Shown here in pieces: positions 8,531-17,724 of a DNA stretch of 55,127 bases. The DNA comes from JBGQBN01 sp041494805 (lineage in GTDB: Bacteria; Acidobacteriota; Terriglobia; Terriglobales; Acidobacteriaceae): assembly GCA_041494805.1 (NCBI GenBank), contig JBGQBN010000023.1, positions 1 through 55,127 of the forward strand, in the 5' to 3' direction. The position numbers and the translations under genes were made by a program. Each line of letters begins with the position of its first letter. Within the stretch, counting starts at the first letter, position 1. The notes under the pieces are model-generated. The model was not told where the DNA came from and ran no database searches. It saw only the letters and a list, made by a program, of their open reading frames with translations.

Positions 8531-9130
8531 CTACAGCAGCCCATGCGCGCATAGCATCCGCCACACCAGCGAGACCGGCAATCCCACCACGTTGAAATAG
8601 TCTCCCTCAATGCGTGGAATCCAGCGCGAGGCGACGCCTTGAATCGCATACGCTCCCGCCTTGTCCATTGGTTCACCGGTTGCGATGTAGGAACGGATGT
8701 CGTTCTCGGTTAGAGCGATCATGGTGACCGATGTGGTTTCGGAACGAACGTCTTCAAAACCGGTTCTCAGTGCTCGGTTCGCAGTTCCCAGTGAGGCACC
8801 CACCAGGCAGACGCCAGTGATGACCTGATGAGCGCGTCCCGAGAGTAAACGAAGCATGCGGGCGGCATCGGCCGCGTCACCAGGCTTGCCGAGAATCTGG
8901 CCGTCCACCACAACTACGGTGTCGGCACCCAGGACGAAATCATCAGGCCGCTGGCGAAACACAGCAAGAGCTTTCTCTCGCGCCAGCCGTTCAGCACAGT
9001 CCTTCGGACTCTCTCCTTGCCGGGGCATCTCTGGGATGTCCGTCGCTTGGACGACGAAAGGAACGCCGGCGTTACGCAGAAGCTCCTGCCGACGTGGCGA
9101 GGCCGAAGCCAGGACCAGCGTGGGCGTCAT
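8531..9130 (-). CDS. maf: Maf-family nucleotide pyrophosphatase
   Basis: A 199-residue protein with Maf signatures: N-terminal LVLASASPRRQELLRNAG, LGADTVVVVDGQILGKP, LLSGRAHQVITGVCLV and the C-terminal DKAGAYAIQG with EGDYFNVVGLPV. Maf proteins hydrolyse non-canonical or dTTP/UTP-type nucleoside triphosphates and can arrest septation. The start overlaps the stop of the upstream amidohydrolase gene by 4 bp, indicating co-translation. Confidence 0.92.
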   Translation of the reverse strand: MTPTLVLASASPRRQELLRNAGVPFVVQATDIPEMPRQGESPKDCAERLAREKALAVFRQRPDDFVLGADTVVVVDGQILGKPGDAADAARMLRLLSGRAHQVITGVCLVGASLGTANRALRTGFEDVRSETTSVTMIALTENDIRSYIATGEPMDKAGAYAIQGVASRWIPRIEGDYFNVVGLPVSLVWRMLCAHGLL

Positions 9131-10578
9131 CGGCTGCCGACCGTCCCTCGCACCGACTCAATCAGCTTGGCTGAGTCGTATCCGATGCCGTCTTTGAATA
9201 CGATTTCTACCTTCTCGATGTCTTCAATCTTTGTCGATGGATCGCCTTTGATCACGACCAGGTCGGCCTGCTTGCCTGCTGTAATCGTGCCAATGTGATC
9301 AGCTTCACCCAGGAATTGTGCGCCGTTGGCGGTTGCGATATGGATCGCCTCCAGGGGAGTAAACCCAGCCTCGACCAGCAATTCCACTTCACGCTGATCG
9401 CCGAAACCGGCGATCACTCCGCCCATGCCCGTGGGGTCCAGACCTGCGAGTAGCAGGCCACCCGCCTTGGCAAAGGCGTATTCAAATTCCAATTCCTTCT
9501 TGAAGGCGGCAGGCCAGGGCGAGGTGTCACTGCCGTAGCGCTGCTGGAACCGGCTGGTGTCGCTGGAGCGGACTCTATTCTCCAGGACGGCACTGCGAGC
9601 ATCGGGCGATAGCGCATCGAGGACTCGCTTCTGCATCGTGGGCCGCCCCGGGAAACTGCCCATCTCAAACACTGGCAGCGTCGAGGTGATAGCGACATGG
9701 TGCTGGACCAAGTCAACGACCATGTCGTGTACTGGGCCCGCATTCACGTCGAGCTTGGAGAGGAAGTCGATATCTTGGAGCGTGTCGGGGCATTCGCCCG
9801 GCTTCTTCCAGGGGAAAAATTCCGTGTCCACGAACAGGCCGTGCTCGAGGTCGTCAATGCCAAGCGCTGCTGCCTCACGAAAGCCGATCGAGCAGAGATG
9901 GCCGGTCACCCTGGCTCCCCGCTTGTGCGCCGCCATTACGGCAGCGGAAAGCTCGGCGGGAGTAATGAACATGTAGGCCTTGAAGTTGTCCACACCCTGG
10001 TCGAGCCAAAAGTTCACCGTACGGGTGGCGTCCTCCGGGCCGGTGAGTTGGTGCATCTGCAGCGCCCAACTGCCTCGACCTTCCAGATAGGGGCCAGTCA
10101 CGTGCATCTTGGGTCCGGGCATCTCGCCGGCATCAATTTGCTTCTTGATCTCCAGGTCCGTGTAAGGCTCGAGCGAGCCGGTTGTCCGGATGGTGGTCAC
10201 ACCGCCAGCCAGATAGAGGCGCGGGAAGCTGAAGCCCATTTCGCCGAAGATGCCGTCACCCATGGGGTAAAACATGTGGTCGTGCATGCCGACCAGGCCG
10301 GGGATTACGCTGTAGCCGTGCAGGTCCAGTACCTGAGCGTCCTTGGGAATATTTGCCGAGTCTGTGGCTGCCACGGACTCGATTTTTCCCTTCGACACGA
10401 CGATCGTCTGGTCTTCACGGGCCGCGGCCCCGGTCCCGTCAATGACCCGCACATGAGTCAACGCCACTGCCGGCGCGTCCACTTTCACGAACTGGCGAAC
10501 CTGCGGCGAGAGTGTCTGGCCGTTGACCAGACCCGCGGTGAGCACACAGCAGAGAATTGGAAACAGGGATTTGCCCAT
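9127..10578 (-). CDS. Secreted amidohydrolase (imidazolonepropionase-like)
   Basis: About 483 residues from ATG 10578, beginning with a signal peptide (KSLFPILCCVLTAGLVNG). An amidohydrolase-superfamily TIM barrel follows: the HxH metal motif in VIPGLVGMHDHMF, later ligands in ARVTGHLC and DDLEHGLF, and the C-terminal GTITAGKQADLVVIKGDP sheet. These enzymes hydrolyse dipeptides, cyclic amides or related bonds; the export signal suggests a periplasmic role. It is divergent from lepA and overlaps maf. Confidence 0.85.
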   Translation of the reverse strand: MGKSLFPILCCVLTAGLVNGQTLSPQVRQFVKVDAPAVALTHVRVIDGTGAAAREDQTIVVSKGKIESVAATDSANIPKDAQVLDLHGYSVIPGLVGMHDHMFYPMGDGIFGEMGFSFPRLYLAGGVTTIRTTGSLEPYTDLEIKKQIDAGEMPGPKMHVTGPYLEGRGSWALQMHQLTGPEDATRTVNFWLDQGVDNFKAYMFITPAELSAAVMAAHKRGARVTGHLCSIGFREAAALGIDDLEHGLFVDTEFFPWKKPGECPDTLQDIDFLSKLDVNAGPVHDMVVDLVQHHVAITSTLPVFEMGSFPGRPTMQKRVLDALSPDARSAVLENRVRSSDTSRFQQRYGSDTSPWPAAFKKELEFEYAFAKAGGLLLAGLDPTGMGGVIAGFGDQREVELLVEAGFTPLEAIHIATANGAQFLGEADHIGTITAGKQADLVVIKGDPSTKIEDIEKVEIVFKDGIGYDSAKLIESVRGTVGSR

Positions 10579-10721
10579 GTTCAGCACCCCAGACAATTGA
10601 TTCCAGCGCTGCGATTGTAACGGAGAGCGAGACCCTCAGCCAGCCGCGTTCGGGTACTGGGAACTCTCCACGGCCCGCCTGTTGGAATCGCCTGTTAGAA
10701 TCAAAGATTGATGTTGTAGCT

Positions 10722-12527
10722 ATGGACGCTGCCTTTCTCCGTAATTTTGCGATCATCGCCCACATTGACCACGGCAAATCCACGCTGGCCGACCGGCTGC
10801 TGGAGTTGACCGGGTCGCTGACTGCGCGCGAGATGCAGGCCCAAGTCCTCGACACCATGGACCTGGAGCGGGAGCGCGGCATCACCATCAAGGCGCATGC
10901 CGTCCGCATGATGTACACCGCGCATGACGGCCAGACGTACCAGCTCAACCTGATTGATACGCCAGGCCATGTGGACTTTTCCTACGAAGTCTCGCGCTCG
11001 CTGGCATCCTGCGAGGGCGCGTTGCTGGTGGTGGATGCTTCGCAGGGGGTTGAGGCCCAGACGCTGGCGAATTCTTACATTGCCATCAACAATGGTCTCG
11101 AGATCATTCCGGTCATCAACAAGATTGACCTGCCCAGCGCCGACGTTGCGCGGACCAAGGAAATGATTGAAGGTGCGGTTGGCCTCGACACTGAGGGCGC
11201 TATTCTCATCAGCGCCAAGACCGGCCAGGGCGTGCCCGATGTGCTGGAAGCCATCGTCAAGCGTGTTCCGCCGCCGAAGGGGGATCCCCAGAACCGGCTG
11301 CAGGCGCTGATTTTCGACTCCTGGTTCGATCCCTATCGTGGTGTGATTGTGCTGACCCGCGTTTTTCAGGGCACGCTTCGCCGCGGCCAGAAGATCAGGT
11401 TAATGGCAAATGGTTTTGTCTTCGAGGTGGAAACCGTCGGCGTACTGACTCCCAAGCCGGTGGAAATTGACGAACTAAAGGCTGGCGAAGTCGGTTTCTT
11501 CATGGCCAACATGAAGAATGTTGGCGACACGAAGATCGGCGACACCATCACCGAGGATTCCAACCCTGCCATCGAGGCGCTACCCGGCTTTGAAGACATC
11601 AAGCCGATGGTCTTCGCCGGCATCTATACCGTGGATGCGCACGAGCACACCCAGCTTCGCGAGGCGCTGGAAAAATTGCGCTTGAACGACTCGTCTTTCT
11701 TCTTCGAGCCGGAAAGCTCAGTGGCGCTCGGCTTCGGGTTCCGCTGCGGTTTCCTCGGTCTATTGCACATGGAGATCATTCAGGAGCGGCTGGAACGAGA
11801 GTTCGGCCTGGAGCTGATTACTACCGCGCCCAGCGTGCGCTACAAAATCACCAAGACCAACGGCGAAATGGTCGAAGTGGACAATCCTTCAAGGTGGTTG
11901 CCGGTAACCGAGATTGCCAAGATCGAAGAGCCGGTGATCCTGGCCACCATTCTCACCAATGAGGAATATGTCGGTGGGATCCTGAAATTGGTCGAAGAGA
12001 AACGGGGCAAACAGAAGACTTTCGAGTACGTGAGTTCGTCCCGCGTGATGCTGCATTATGAACTTCCTCTAAACGAAATCGTGCTCGATTTTTATGATCG
12101 CCTGAAATCCGTGTCGCGCGGGTACGCCTCCCTCGACTATCACCTCGCCGACTGGTGGGAGTCGCCCATGGTCAAGCTCGACATCCTGGTGGCGGGGGAA
12201 CCCGTAGATGCGCTCTCCACTATCGTGCACCGCGACTTCGCCTATGAACGTGGGCGAGCCCTGGTGTCGAAGATGAGAGAACTGATTCCGCGGCAGATGT
12301 TCGAGGTGGCGATCCAGGCTTCGATCGGAGCGAAAATCATCGCCCGCGAAACCGTGTCCGCGATCCGCAAGAACGTCATCGCCAAGTGCTACGGCGGAGA
12401 TATTTCGCGCAAACGCAAGCTGCTGGAGAAACAGAAAGAAGGCAAGAAGCGCATGAAACGCATCGGTCGGGTGGACATTCCCCAGGAGGCCTTCCTGGCC
12501 GTGCTCAAGATCGGCGAAGACAGTTAG
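10722..12527 (+). CDS. lepA: Elongation factor 4 (LepA)
   Basis: 601 residues from ATG 10722, the family's normal length; the longer open frame back to 10557 runs through the divergent intergenic region and is not used. GTPase motifs are present: AHIDHGKSTL, DTPGHVDF and NKIDLPSA. The LepA-specific C-terminal domain is seen in KRKLLEKQKEGKKRMKRIG. EF4 is a ribosome-associated GTPase that back-translocates or remodels stalled ribosomes. It ends in paired hairpins starting 10 bp downstream. Confidence 0.96.
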   Translation: MDAAFLRNFAIIAHIDHGKSTLADRLLELTGSLTAREMQAQVLDTMDLERERGITIKAHAVRMMYTAHDGQTYQLNLIDTPGHVDFSYEVSRSLASCEGALLVVDASQGVEAQTLANSYIAINNGLEIIPVINKIDLPSADVARTKEMIEGAVGLDTEGAILISAKTGQGVPDVLEAIVKRVPPPKGDPQNRLQALIFDSWFDPYRGVIVLTRVFQGTLRRGQKIRLMANGFVFEVETVGVLTPKPVEIDELKAGEVGFFMANMKNVGDTKIGDTITEDSNPAIEALPGFEDIKPMVFAGIYTVDAHEHTQLREALEKLRLNDSSFFFEPESSVALGFGFRCGFLGLLHMEIIQERLEREFGLELITTAPSVRYKITKTNGEMVEVDNPSRWLPVTEIAKIEEPVILATILTNEEYVGGILKLVEEKRGKQKTFEYVSSSRVMLHYELPLNEIVLDFYDRLKSVSRGYASLDYHLADWWESPMVKLDILVAGEPVDALSTIVHRDFAYERGRALVSKMRELIPRQMFEVAIQASIGAKIIARETVSAIRKNVIAKCYGGDISRKRKLLEKQKEGKKRMKRIGRVDIPQEAFLAVLKIGEDS

Positions 12528-12536
12528 CCCGTGTGG

Positions 12537-12643
12537 CGCGGACACTCCTGTCCGCGGCTCTTGCCAGGGGCCCGACCGTGGTCGCTCAAGCCTGCGTGTA
12601 TGGGATGGAAGTCCATCTAGGCGCGGGCGTCCTCGCCCGTGCC
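12537..12643 (+). repeat. Downstream hairpin repeat element after lepA
   Basis: Three inverted repeats lie in 107 bp. At 12537-12556 there is a perfect CGCGGACA-CTCC-TGTCCGCG. At 12605-12616 there is ATGGA-AG-TCCAT. At 12620-12643 there is GGCGCGGGCG-TCCT-CGCCCGTGCC, with one mismatch. The first begins 10 bp after the lepA stop and could act as a terminator, though there is no T-run. The arrangement looks like a dispersed palindromic (REP-like) unit. The rest of the gap to 12854 holds nothing recognisable. Confidence 0.55.
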
Positions 12644-12854
12644 AGCCCTACCCGGTAGCGGCGGACGCCTTCGTTCGTTAATCGGCTGACCGCGAGGTTG
12701 GGCGACCACGCAGGAATTCCCATTTCGGGAATCCTCCCCACTTTTCTCTCTTTTCCATTGCCCCAGTCTTTCCGGCCATGAGCAAATAAAGACATAAGGC
12801 GACATCCGCGACTTTTGAGGCGAGTCGCGATTCCTTCTTCTGGGGCAGGACTCA

Positions 12855-13406
12855 ATGAAAAACCGTGGTATGAAGATCAGCAACCGCAAATTGCGCGGTG
12901 AATGGGCGGAAATGTGTTTTATGACCCGCGCTGCCGAACATGGCCTGCAGGTGAACAAGCCCTGGGGAGAGATGGCGCGCTATGACTTTGTCATCGGCCA
13001 CCGCGGCCACTTCGTCCGCGTGCAAGTTAAATCCACTCTCTTCAGGGAAGGCAGGGGTTATTCCTGCACCGTGCGCGGTGGACATCGCCCCTACGTCGGC
13101 GACGTGTTCGACTATCTCGCCGCTCTCATCATTCCCGAAGACATCTGGTACATCATCCCCGCCGAACTGATTCGGGGTCGGGGATGCGTCGCACTCCATC
13201 CCAGCCTTGAGCAATCCAAATATGCGCCTTACAAGGAAGCCTGGCACCTGCTTCGTTCGCAGCCAGGCGCTTCTCCCGCCACTATCGATCGGATTGACGC
13301 ATGTGCGGACGACCTTTCGCAAAATCTTAGACATCCCGCCGCCGTAGAGTTTGGGCTTGGTAATGACATCACAGGGGCCGTGTGCAGCCCGGAGGTTCAA
13401 GGCTAG
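12855..13406 (+). CDS. PD-(D/E)XK nuclease-like protein (group I intron-associated type)
   Basis: A 183-residue protein whose first half fits a small PD-(D/E)XK fold: RKLRGEWAEMCFM (early Glu), then ARYDFVIGHRGHFVRVQVKSTLF, where Asp and the Q-V-K motif supply the catalytic acid-X-lysine arrangement. This resembles the endonucleases classed with group I introns (PDDEXK_5). No intron or homing-site signature is seen around it, so it may be free-standing or have another nucleic-acid role. An AGGA ribosome site precedes ATG 12855. The C-terminal ~60 residues are unrecognised. Confidence 0.6.
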   Translation: MKNRGMKISNRKLRGEWAEMCFMTRAAEHGLQVNKPWGEMARYDFVIGHRGHFVRVQVKSTLFREGRGYSCTVRGGHRPYVGDVFDYLAALIIPEDIWYIIPAELIRGRGCVALHPSLEQSKYAPYKEAWHLLRSQPGASPATIDRIDACADDLSQNLRHPAAVEFGLGNDITGAVCSPEVQG

Positions 13407-13663
13407 TCAAGGCGCGGCCCCCTTTGGGAATGTGCAAATCTCAAAGGTTGCACGGTATTTTCAGGTTTTGGAATGGCCCGGGCCTGGCTTTTCTGCAACC
13501 CGGTAACCAGTCATGCACCCCACAACTTACGGCTGTTTTGGTCTCGTCAAGCGAACCGACCGAGCGGTCGTTCGTGACAGATCCACCGCCTGCAATCAGG
13601 CGTTCCACAAGCTTTCCACAGCGTCTGGCAGCAGAGCTGTCGCTATTAGTGACTCGAAACCGC
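13407..13663. other. Intergenic region, no gene recognised
   Basis: A 257-bp gap lies between two convergent genes. Short TTCCACA motifs occur around 13602-13620, but they do not match a DnaA-box consensus well. No ORF, RNA or terminator with a T-run could be supported. Confidence 0.4.
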
Positions 13664-15031
13664 CTAGTCCGGCGGCGCCATTCCGTCCGGCATCAGGGAC
13701 TCGAACCGGGTGGAATTCTTCAGGAATGCCAGCTTAACCTTGCCCGTGGGACCATTGCGCTGTTTGGCGATAATGAGTTCGGCGCGGCCCTCGAGTTCGG
13801 GCTCGTCTGGCTTGTAGATTTCTTCGCGGAAAATGAAAGCTACGACGTCGGCGTCCTGCTCGATCGATCCCGATTCACGCAGGTCAGCGAGCTGCGGGCG
13901 ATGGTCGCCGCCGCGGCTTTCCGGGGCGCGGCTCAACTGCGAGAGCGCCACCACCGGCACCTTCAACTCCTTGGCCAGGCCTTTCAGCGCGCGCGAGATC
14001 GCGGAGACTTCCTGGGTACGGTTTTCGTAGCGCTTGCTCCCGCCTGACATGAGTTGCAGATAGTCCACGATGATCATATCGAGCGCGCCTTGGGACTGCT
14101 GTAAGCGTCGCGCTTTGGCTCGCATTTCGCTCATGGAAATTCCAGGCGTGTCGTCAATGAAAATAGGCGCGTGCTTCAATTGTTCCATGGCGCGCACCAC
14201 CTTCGTCGTGTCATCGCGCCAGAGCGAGCCAGTGCGCATCTTGTGCGAGTCCACCTTCGCCGCCGAGCACAGCAAACGCAAGACCAGCGCCTCGCGCGAC
14301 ATCTCAAGCGAGAACATGCCCACAACTTTCTGGTCCAGAATGGCCGCGTTCTCCGCGATGTTCATGGCGAATGCGGTTTTGCCCATGGACGGCCGGGCGG
14401 CGATGATGATCAAGTCCGACCGCTGAAATCCGCTGGTCATCTCGTCAAGATCCGTGTAGTGCGTGGCCAGACCGGTGATGCGCTGGCCGCGCTGCAGCAG
14501 GGCATCTACCGAGCCGAAGGATTCCTTAACAATCTCCTGCACGCCCATGAAGCCGCGGCCAATGCGTTTTTCGGAAAGCTGGAAGATGGCGGATTCGGCG
14601 TCGTTGAGGATATCCTCGGCGGCATCGCTCTGATCGGAGGCGCGGGCGATGGCGGCATTCGCAGCATGAATCAATCCGCGCAACAGTGCTTTGTCACGGA
14701 CAATCTTGATGTAGTGCTCGATGCTGGGCCGGTCCGGGACGCCGTCCACCAATCCTGAGATGTAGCCGACATCCCCGATGGCCTCGAGTTCTTTCCGGCG
14801 GTCGAGTTCCTCGACCAGCGTAATCATGTCGATGGGCCGCGATGACTCGGCCAGATCCACCATGCGGGAGTACAAGCGGCGATGAGAGTCGAGCGAAAAA
14901 TCTTCCGGGCGCAGGTGTTCCGCGGCCTCGTTGTATTTCAGATTGTCGAGAAGGATCGCGCCCAGGATGGAGCGCTCGGCTTCGACGTTGGCCGGCAGGC
15001 TGTGCGCGATGCTGTAGTCAGTGGTCGCCAA
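13664..15031 (-). CDS. dnaB: Replicative DNA helicase DnaB
   Basis: A 455-residue hexameric helicase. The N-terminal domain (SLPANVEAERSILGAILLD) is followed by a linker and the RecA-like C-terminal domain with Walker A ARPSMGKTAFA, Walker B MIIVDYLQLM, and ALSQLSRAPESRGGDHRPQLADLRESG (arginine-finger region). It unwinds the parental duplex at the fork and recruits primase. No intein interrupts it. A good sigma-70-type promoter lies about 160 bp upstream of the start (15192-15227). Confidence 0.97.
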   Translation of the reverse strand: MATTDYSIAHSLPANVEAERSILGAILLDNLKYNEAAEHLRPEDFSLDSHRRLYSRMVDLAESSRPIDMITLVEELDRRKELEAIGDVGYISGLVDGVPDRPSIEHYIKIVRDKALLRGLIHAANAAIARASDQSDAAEDILNDAESAIFQLSEKRIGRGFMGVQEIVKESFGSVDALLQRGQRITGLATHYTDLDEMTSGFQRSDLIIIAARPSMGKTAFAMNIAENAAILDQKVVGMFSLEMSREALVLRLLCSAAKVDSHKMRTGSLWRDDTTKVVRAMEQLKHAPIFIDDTPGISMSEMRAKARRLQQSQGALDMIIVDYLQLMSGGSKRYENRTQEVSAISRALKGLAKELKVPVVALSQLSRAPESRGGDHRPQLADLRESGSIEQDADVVAFIFREEIYKPDEPELEGRAELIIAKQRNGPTGKVKLAFLKNSTRFESLMPDGMAPPD

Positions 15032-15191
15032 GATTTTTGTCGCTACGAGAAAATGGTTTCAGAACGTCGGCGCATGTTAGCGAGGAATGACTTGTGGATG
15101 CGAAGTGCGTCTTCGGAAAACGAAGAACTAATGCAGAATTCTTCGGTGGCATAGTTGCTCCACCCGGCGCATCCCCTCACCCCGGATTTCT

Positions 15192-15227
15192 GCCCCAGAG
15201 TATAGGGGAACAAAAAGCGAATATCAA
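15192..15227 (-). promoter_or_regulatory. Sigma-70-type promoter of dnaB
   Basis: On the minus strand, TTGATA (-35, plus positions 15222-15227) and TATACT (-10, plus positions 15199-15204) are separated by exactly 17 bp, close to consensus. Transcription would start near 15192 and read into dnaB through a leader of about 160 nt. It sits just downstream of the structured region, suggesting that dnaB has its own transcription unit. Confidence 0.75.
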
Positions 15228-15312
15228 TAGTGAGTTCCTTCCCTGCTGACCCGGGCCCTGGTGACGCGGGCAATCCGTGGCGAAAAGAGGTTGGGTTGCG
15301 AAAATAAATGCG

Positions 15313-15646
15313 CCACCTGGGCCGCACTGCTGGTGGGATGTCAACCCCTGCCTTCTCACCGCGCAAAGGCAGCGAGGCGTGCGCTTGCGAAACCGCACTC
15401 CTTGCGGAGCGCCCGTCTCTGGGCGCACCTCTGCGGGTCACCCATTTACGGATCAGCGATCCGCAAATCATGACCCGAGTGATCGCGTAAGCTGGCGGCT
15501 CAGTCCTTCCGTGTGCGGAGGACTCTCTGAGGAGGCCGCAACGCCTGGGTGCCGTCAAGCACGCCGAAGCGCGCCTTAGGAACCCTCCCGGCAATTCACC
15601 CTCGAGAACTGCCGGGCACCGCCAACTCTGCCGCAATCTCCGGCAG
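15313..15646 (-). ncRNA. Candidate structured non-coding RNA of unknown family
   Basis: Around ten consecutive helices can be drawn. They are 15313-15336 (CCACC/GGTGG), 15348-15372 (CTGCCTT/AAGGCAG), 15379-15428 (6 bp) enclosing 15395-15412, 15434-15477 (7 bp plus an inner CGGATC/GATCCG), 15495-15539 enclosing 15502-15524, a three-way junction closed by 15548-15552/15616-15620 with arms 15559-15574 and 15588-15615, and 15628-15646. The minus strand gives the stable tetraloops C(UUCG)G at 15565-15568 and C(GCAA)G at 15402-15405, which supports that orientation. Open frames across it lack protein-like composition. I could not match it to RNase P, tmRNA, 6S or SRP RNA. No clear promoter was found. 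Confidence 0.55.
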
Positions 15647-15805
15647 GAATCTCAAGACATCTCACGCATGCACTGTGGAGCACTCTGCTTGAAGAGGAGA
15701 ACAGCCGCAACAGAAAACTAGCGCCCGGTTGTGCAGAAGCTGTGGAGGACGCTATTTCCTTGTGGAAAGCGCAGGAAAATGCGGATTCATTCGTTCAGCA
15801 ATCCC

Positions 15806-17464
15806 TCACGGTTCGATTCTTGTACTCAACTCATCGGCGAGAGGTGCAACGCGCGGATAAGGCGTCGCTCGCCTCCTGCGCAAGTCGCTGGGCAACTTCG
15901 ACCGTGTAAGCCACAACCCAGCCGCGACCGCGCCTGCCCAAGTGACGGCGATCAATCCCAGAGCCTGGAAGTCGGCAACGCGGCTGTTGATAACCACCAT
16001 CCGCGCGACCTGGTAGCTCAGGACTCCAGCCACGGTTGCAGTGAGGGCGGCCTTTCCCAGTTCTCCCCAAGGCATTTCACTGGCGAGAACCAGTTTGCGG
16101 CGATGCAGCAGGATGGCGAGAACAACGGTGTGGGCCGCGATGCCCAGGTCGGAAGCGACCGCCAGCCCCACGGTCGAGAAGGAGCGAAAAAGCGCGGCAT
16201 AGACGGGCAGCGAAACCAGAGTGATCACGCTGCTGGCAAGCATGGGTGTCAGCGTGTTGCCGGCGGCGTAGAACGCGCGCGCGTAGAGACCCTGTGCCGA
16301 CCAGAACGCCAGCGAAACCGCGAATAGAGAAAAGTACACCGCTGTTTCCTGAGCATCTGAAAACAGGAAACGACCGCGGCGGTACACCAAGTCCACGAGG
16401 GGGAGCGCCGCAACCATCATGAAGGTGCTGGCGAGAACTGCCAACGCAACGACCCGGAAGATGGACCCATTCACCGACGCGGCGAACTCCCTCAGCTTCT
16501 TTTCTCCGTAGAGTTTGGCGAAGAATGGCAATGTAGCCTGGCTGATGGCCTGTCCAAGAACGGCCGTGGGCACGGCGAACAGGCGTTTGGCGTAGTTCAA
16601 GCGGGTGATGTCACCGACCCCGCTCGAAGCGAAATAGCGCAGAATCCAGTCGTCGGCGGTGACCAGCGATACCCCCAGCATCAGAGGAATCGACATCCGG
16701 ACCCATTCGCGAAAAGCCGAATTCCGTACATCGAACGAAAAGCGGTATCCGATGCCGATGCGAGCAGCGCCGATGGCGTTCACCAGGAAGGGTCCGAGAA
16801 AACTACCGGCCAGCGCCCCATACGCCAGGGAGGAAATGCCCAAGGGTCGGGACAGGGCGACCCCGCCGAGGATGATAAACACGTTGTAGATCAGTGGTCC
16901 GAGGGCAGGAAGGAAGAACAGACGCCGGGAAAGGAGTACGGCCGATACGACCCCACCCACGTAGAAGAAAACCTGAGCGGGTAGAAGAATGCGCGTCAGG
17001 TGGACACAGAGAACGAGTTGTTCGGGGCTGAAGCCGCGAAACATGAGGCGGGTAAGCTGAGGCGCAAAGACCTCCGCAAGGGCTACGCCAATCCCGAGCG
17101 TGGCGGTCATCACCGTGATGATTACGGAGAACGTCTTCTGCGCGTCCTCTTCTTTGTCCTCCGCCAGAAAGCGGGTATAGATGGAAATGAACGTAATGGA
17201 GGCAGTTCCACCGGCGACGATGTAGTTCAACCAGTCGGGAATGGTGAAGCCCGCGACGTAAGCATCGGTCTGTGGTCCGGCGCCGAATGCCCACGCGATA
17301 TACGCTTCGCGAACATAGCCGATGACGCGCGAAAGCATGATTGCCGACATCAGCAGCAACGTTGCCGAAAACGCCGTATGCTGGTGCGAGGGTTGGAAGA
17401 GCCGCAGAAGGCGATTCATTCCGCTCGCGGGAGCGTTGGGCATGGGATTTGGAGATTTGTCCAT
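15806..17464 (-). CDS. murJ: Lipid II flippase MurJ
   Basis: A 552-residue, roughly 14-helix MATE-like membrane protein of the MviN/MurJ family. Typical segments are LSRVIGYVREAYIAWAFGAG near the N-terminus, AGGTASITFISIYTRFL, and the mid-protein LPFFAKLYGEKKLREF and YARAFYAAGNTLTPM. It moves lipid-linked peptidoglycan precursor across the inner membrane. A 30-residue cytoplasmic extension precedes the first helix. The gene is followed on the same strand by the putative structured RNA and dnaB. The last ~30 residues are Arg-rich and probably cytoplasmic. Confidence 0.93.
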   Translation of the reverse strand: MDKSPNPMPNAPASGMNRLLRLFQPSHQHTAFSATLLLMSAIMLSRVIGYVREAYIAWAFGAGPQTDAYVAGFTIPDWLNYIVAGGTASITFISIYTRFLAEDKEEDAQKTFSVIITVMTATLGIGVALAEVFAPQLTRLMFRGFSPEQLVLCVHLTRILLPAQVFFYVGGVVSAVLLSRRLFFLPALGPLIYNVFIILGGVALSRPLGISSLAYGALAGSFLGPFLVNAIGAARIGIGYRFSFDVRNSAFREWVRMSIPLMLGVSLVTADDWILRYFASSGVGDITRLNYAKRLFAVPTAVLGQAISQATLPFFAKLYGEKKLREFAASVNGSIFRVVALAVLASTFMMVAALPLVDLVYRRGRFLFSDAQETAVYFSLFAVSLAFWSAQGLYARAFYAAGNTLTPMLASSVITLVSLPVYAALFRSFSTVGLAVASDLGIAAHTVVLAILLHRRKLVLASEMPWGELGKAALTATVAGVLSYQVARMVVINSRVADFQALGLIAVTWAGAVAAGLWLTRSKLPSDLRRRRATPYPRVAPLADELSTRIEP

Positions 17465-17724
17465 CGATGGGGCGATTCTACACGCAAGAGTTGGGCGTGC
17501 TGTCCTTAACCAGCCAGAGTTTGGTTGCTAACGTGGCACTTCCTTGCGGCGCTACTCTCTTTGGTAGCGGGCTTCTTTGACCTTTCCAATTTCATTAAAA
17601 TCCATCGTACACTCCGCACGTCCCCAGCAATGGCCGCTGGTGTCACAGAGCGGCCGTGGAGCGTTGAGGATTTGGTTGCCCTCCGGGAGTCTTAGGAGGG
17701 AGGGCGGAAAGAGCAGCGTAGCAA

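Noticed and set aside
9697..10620. Plus-strand 307-residue ORF
   Set aside because: Antisense shadow of the amidohydrolase gene, low-complexity His/Val composition.
10557..10721. N-terminal extension of LepA
   Set aside because: The family starts at the ATG at 10722; the extension reads through the divergent promoter region.
15043..15636. Minus-strand 197-residue ORF
   Set aside because: It crosses the dnaB promoter and the helices of the structured region, has no ribosome site and no protein-like pattern.
15670..15780. TGTGGA motifs (also TTCCACA near 13600-13620) as DnaA boxes near dnaB
   Set aside because: None matches TTATNCACA closely; no cluster or AT-rich unwinding element.
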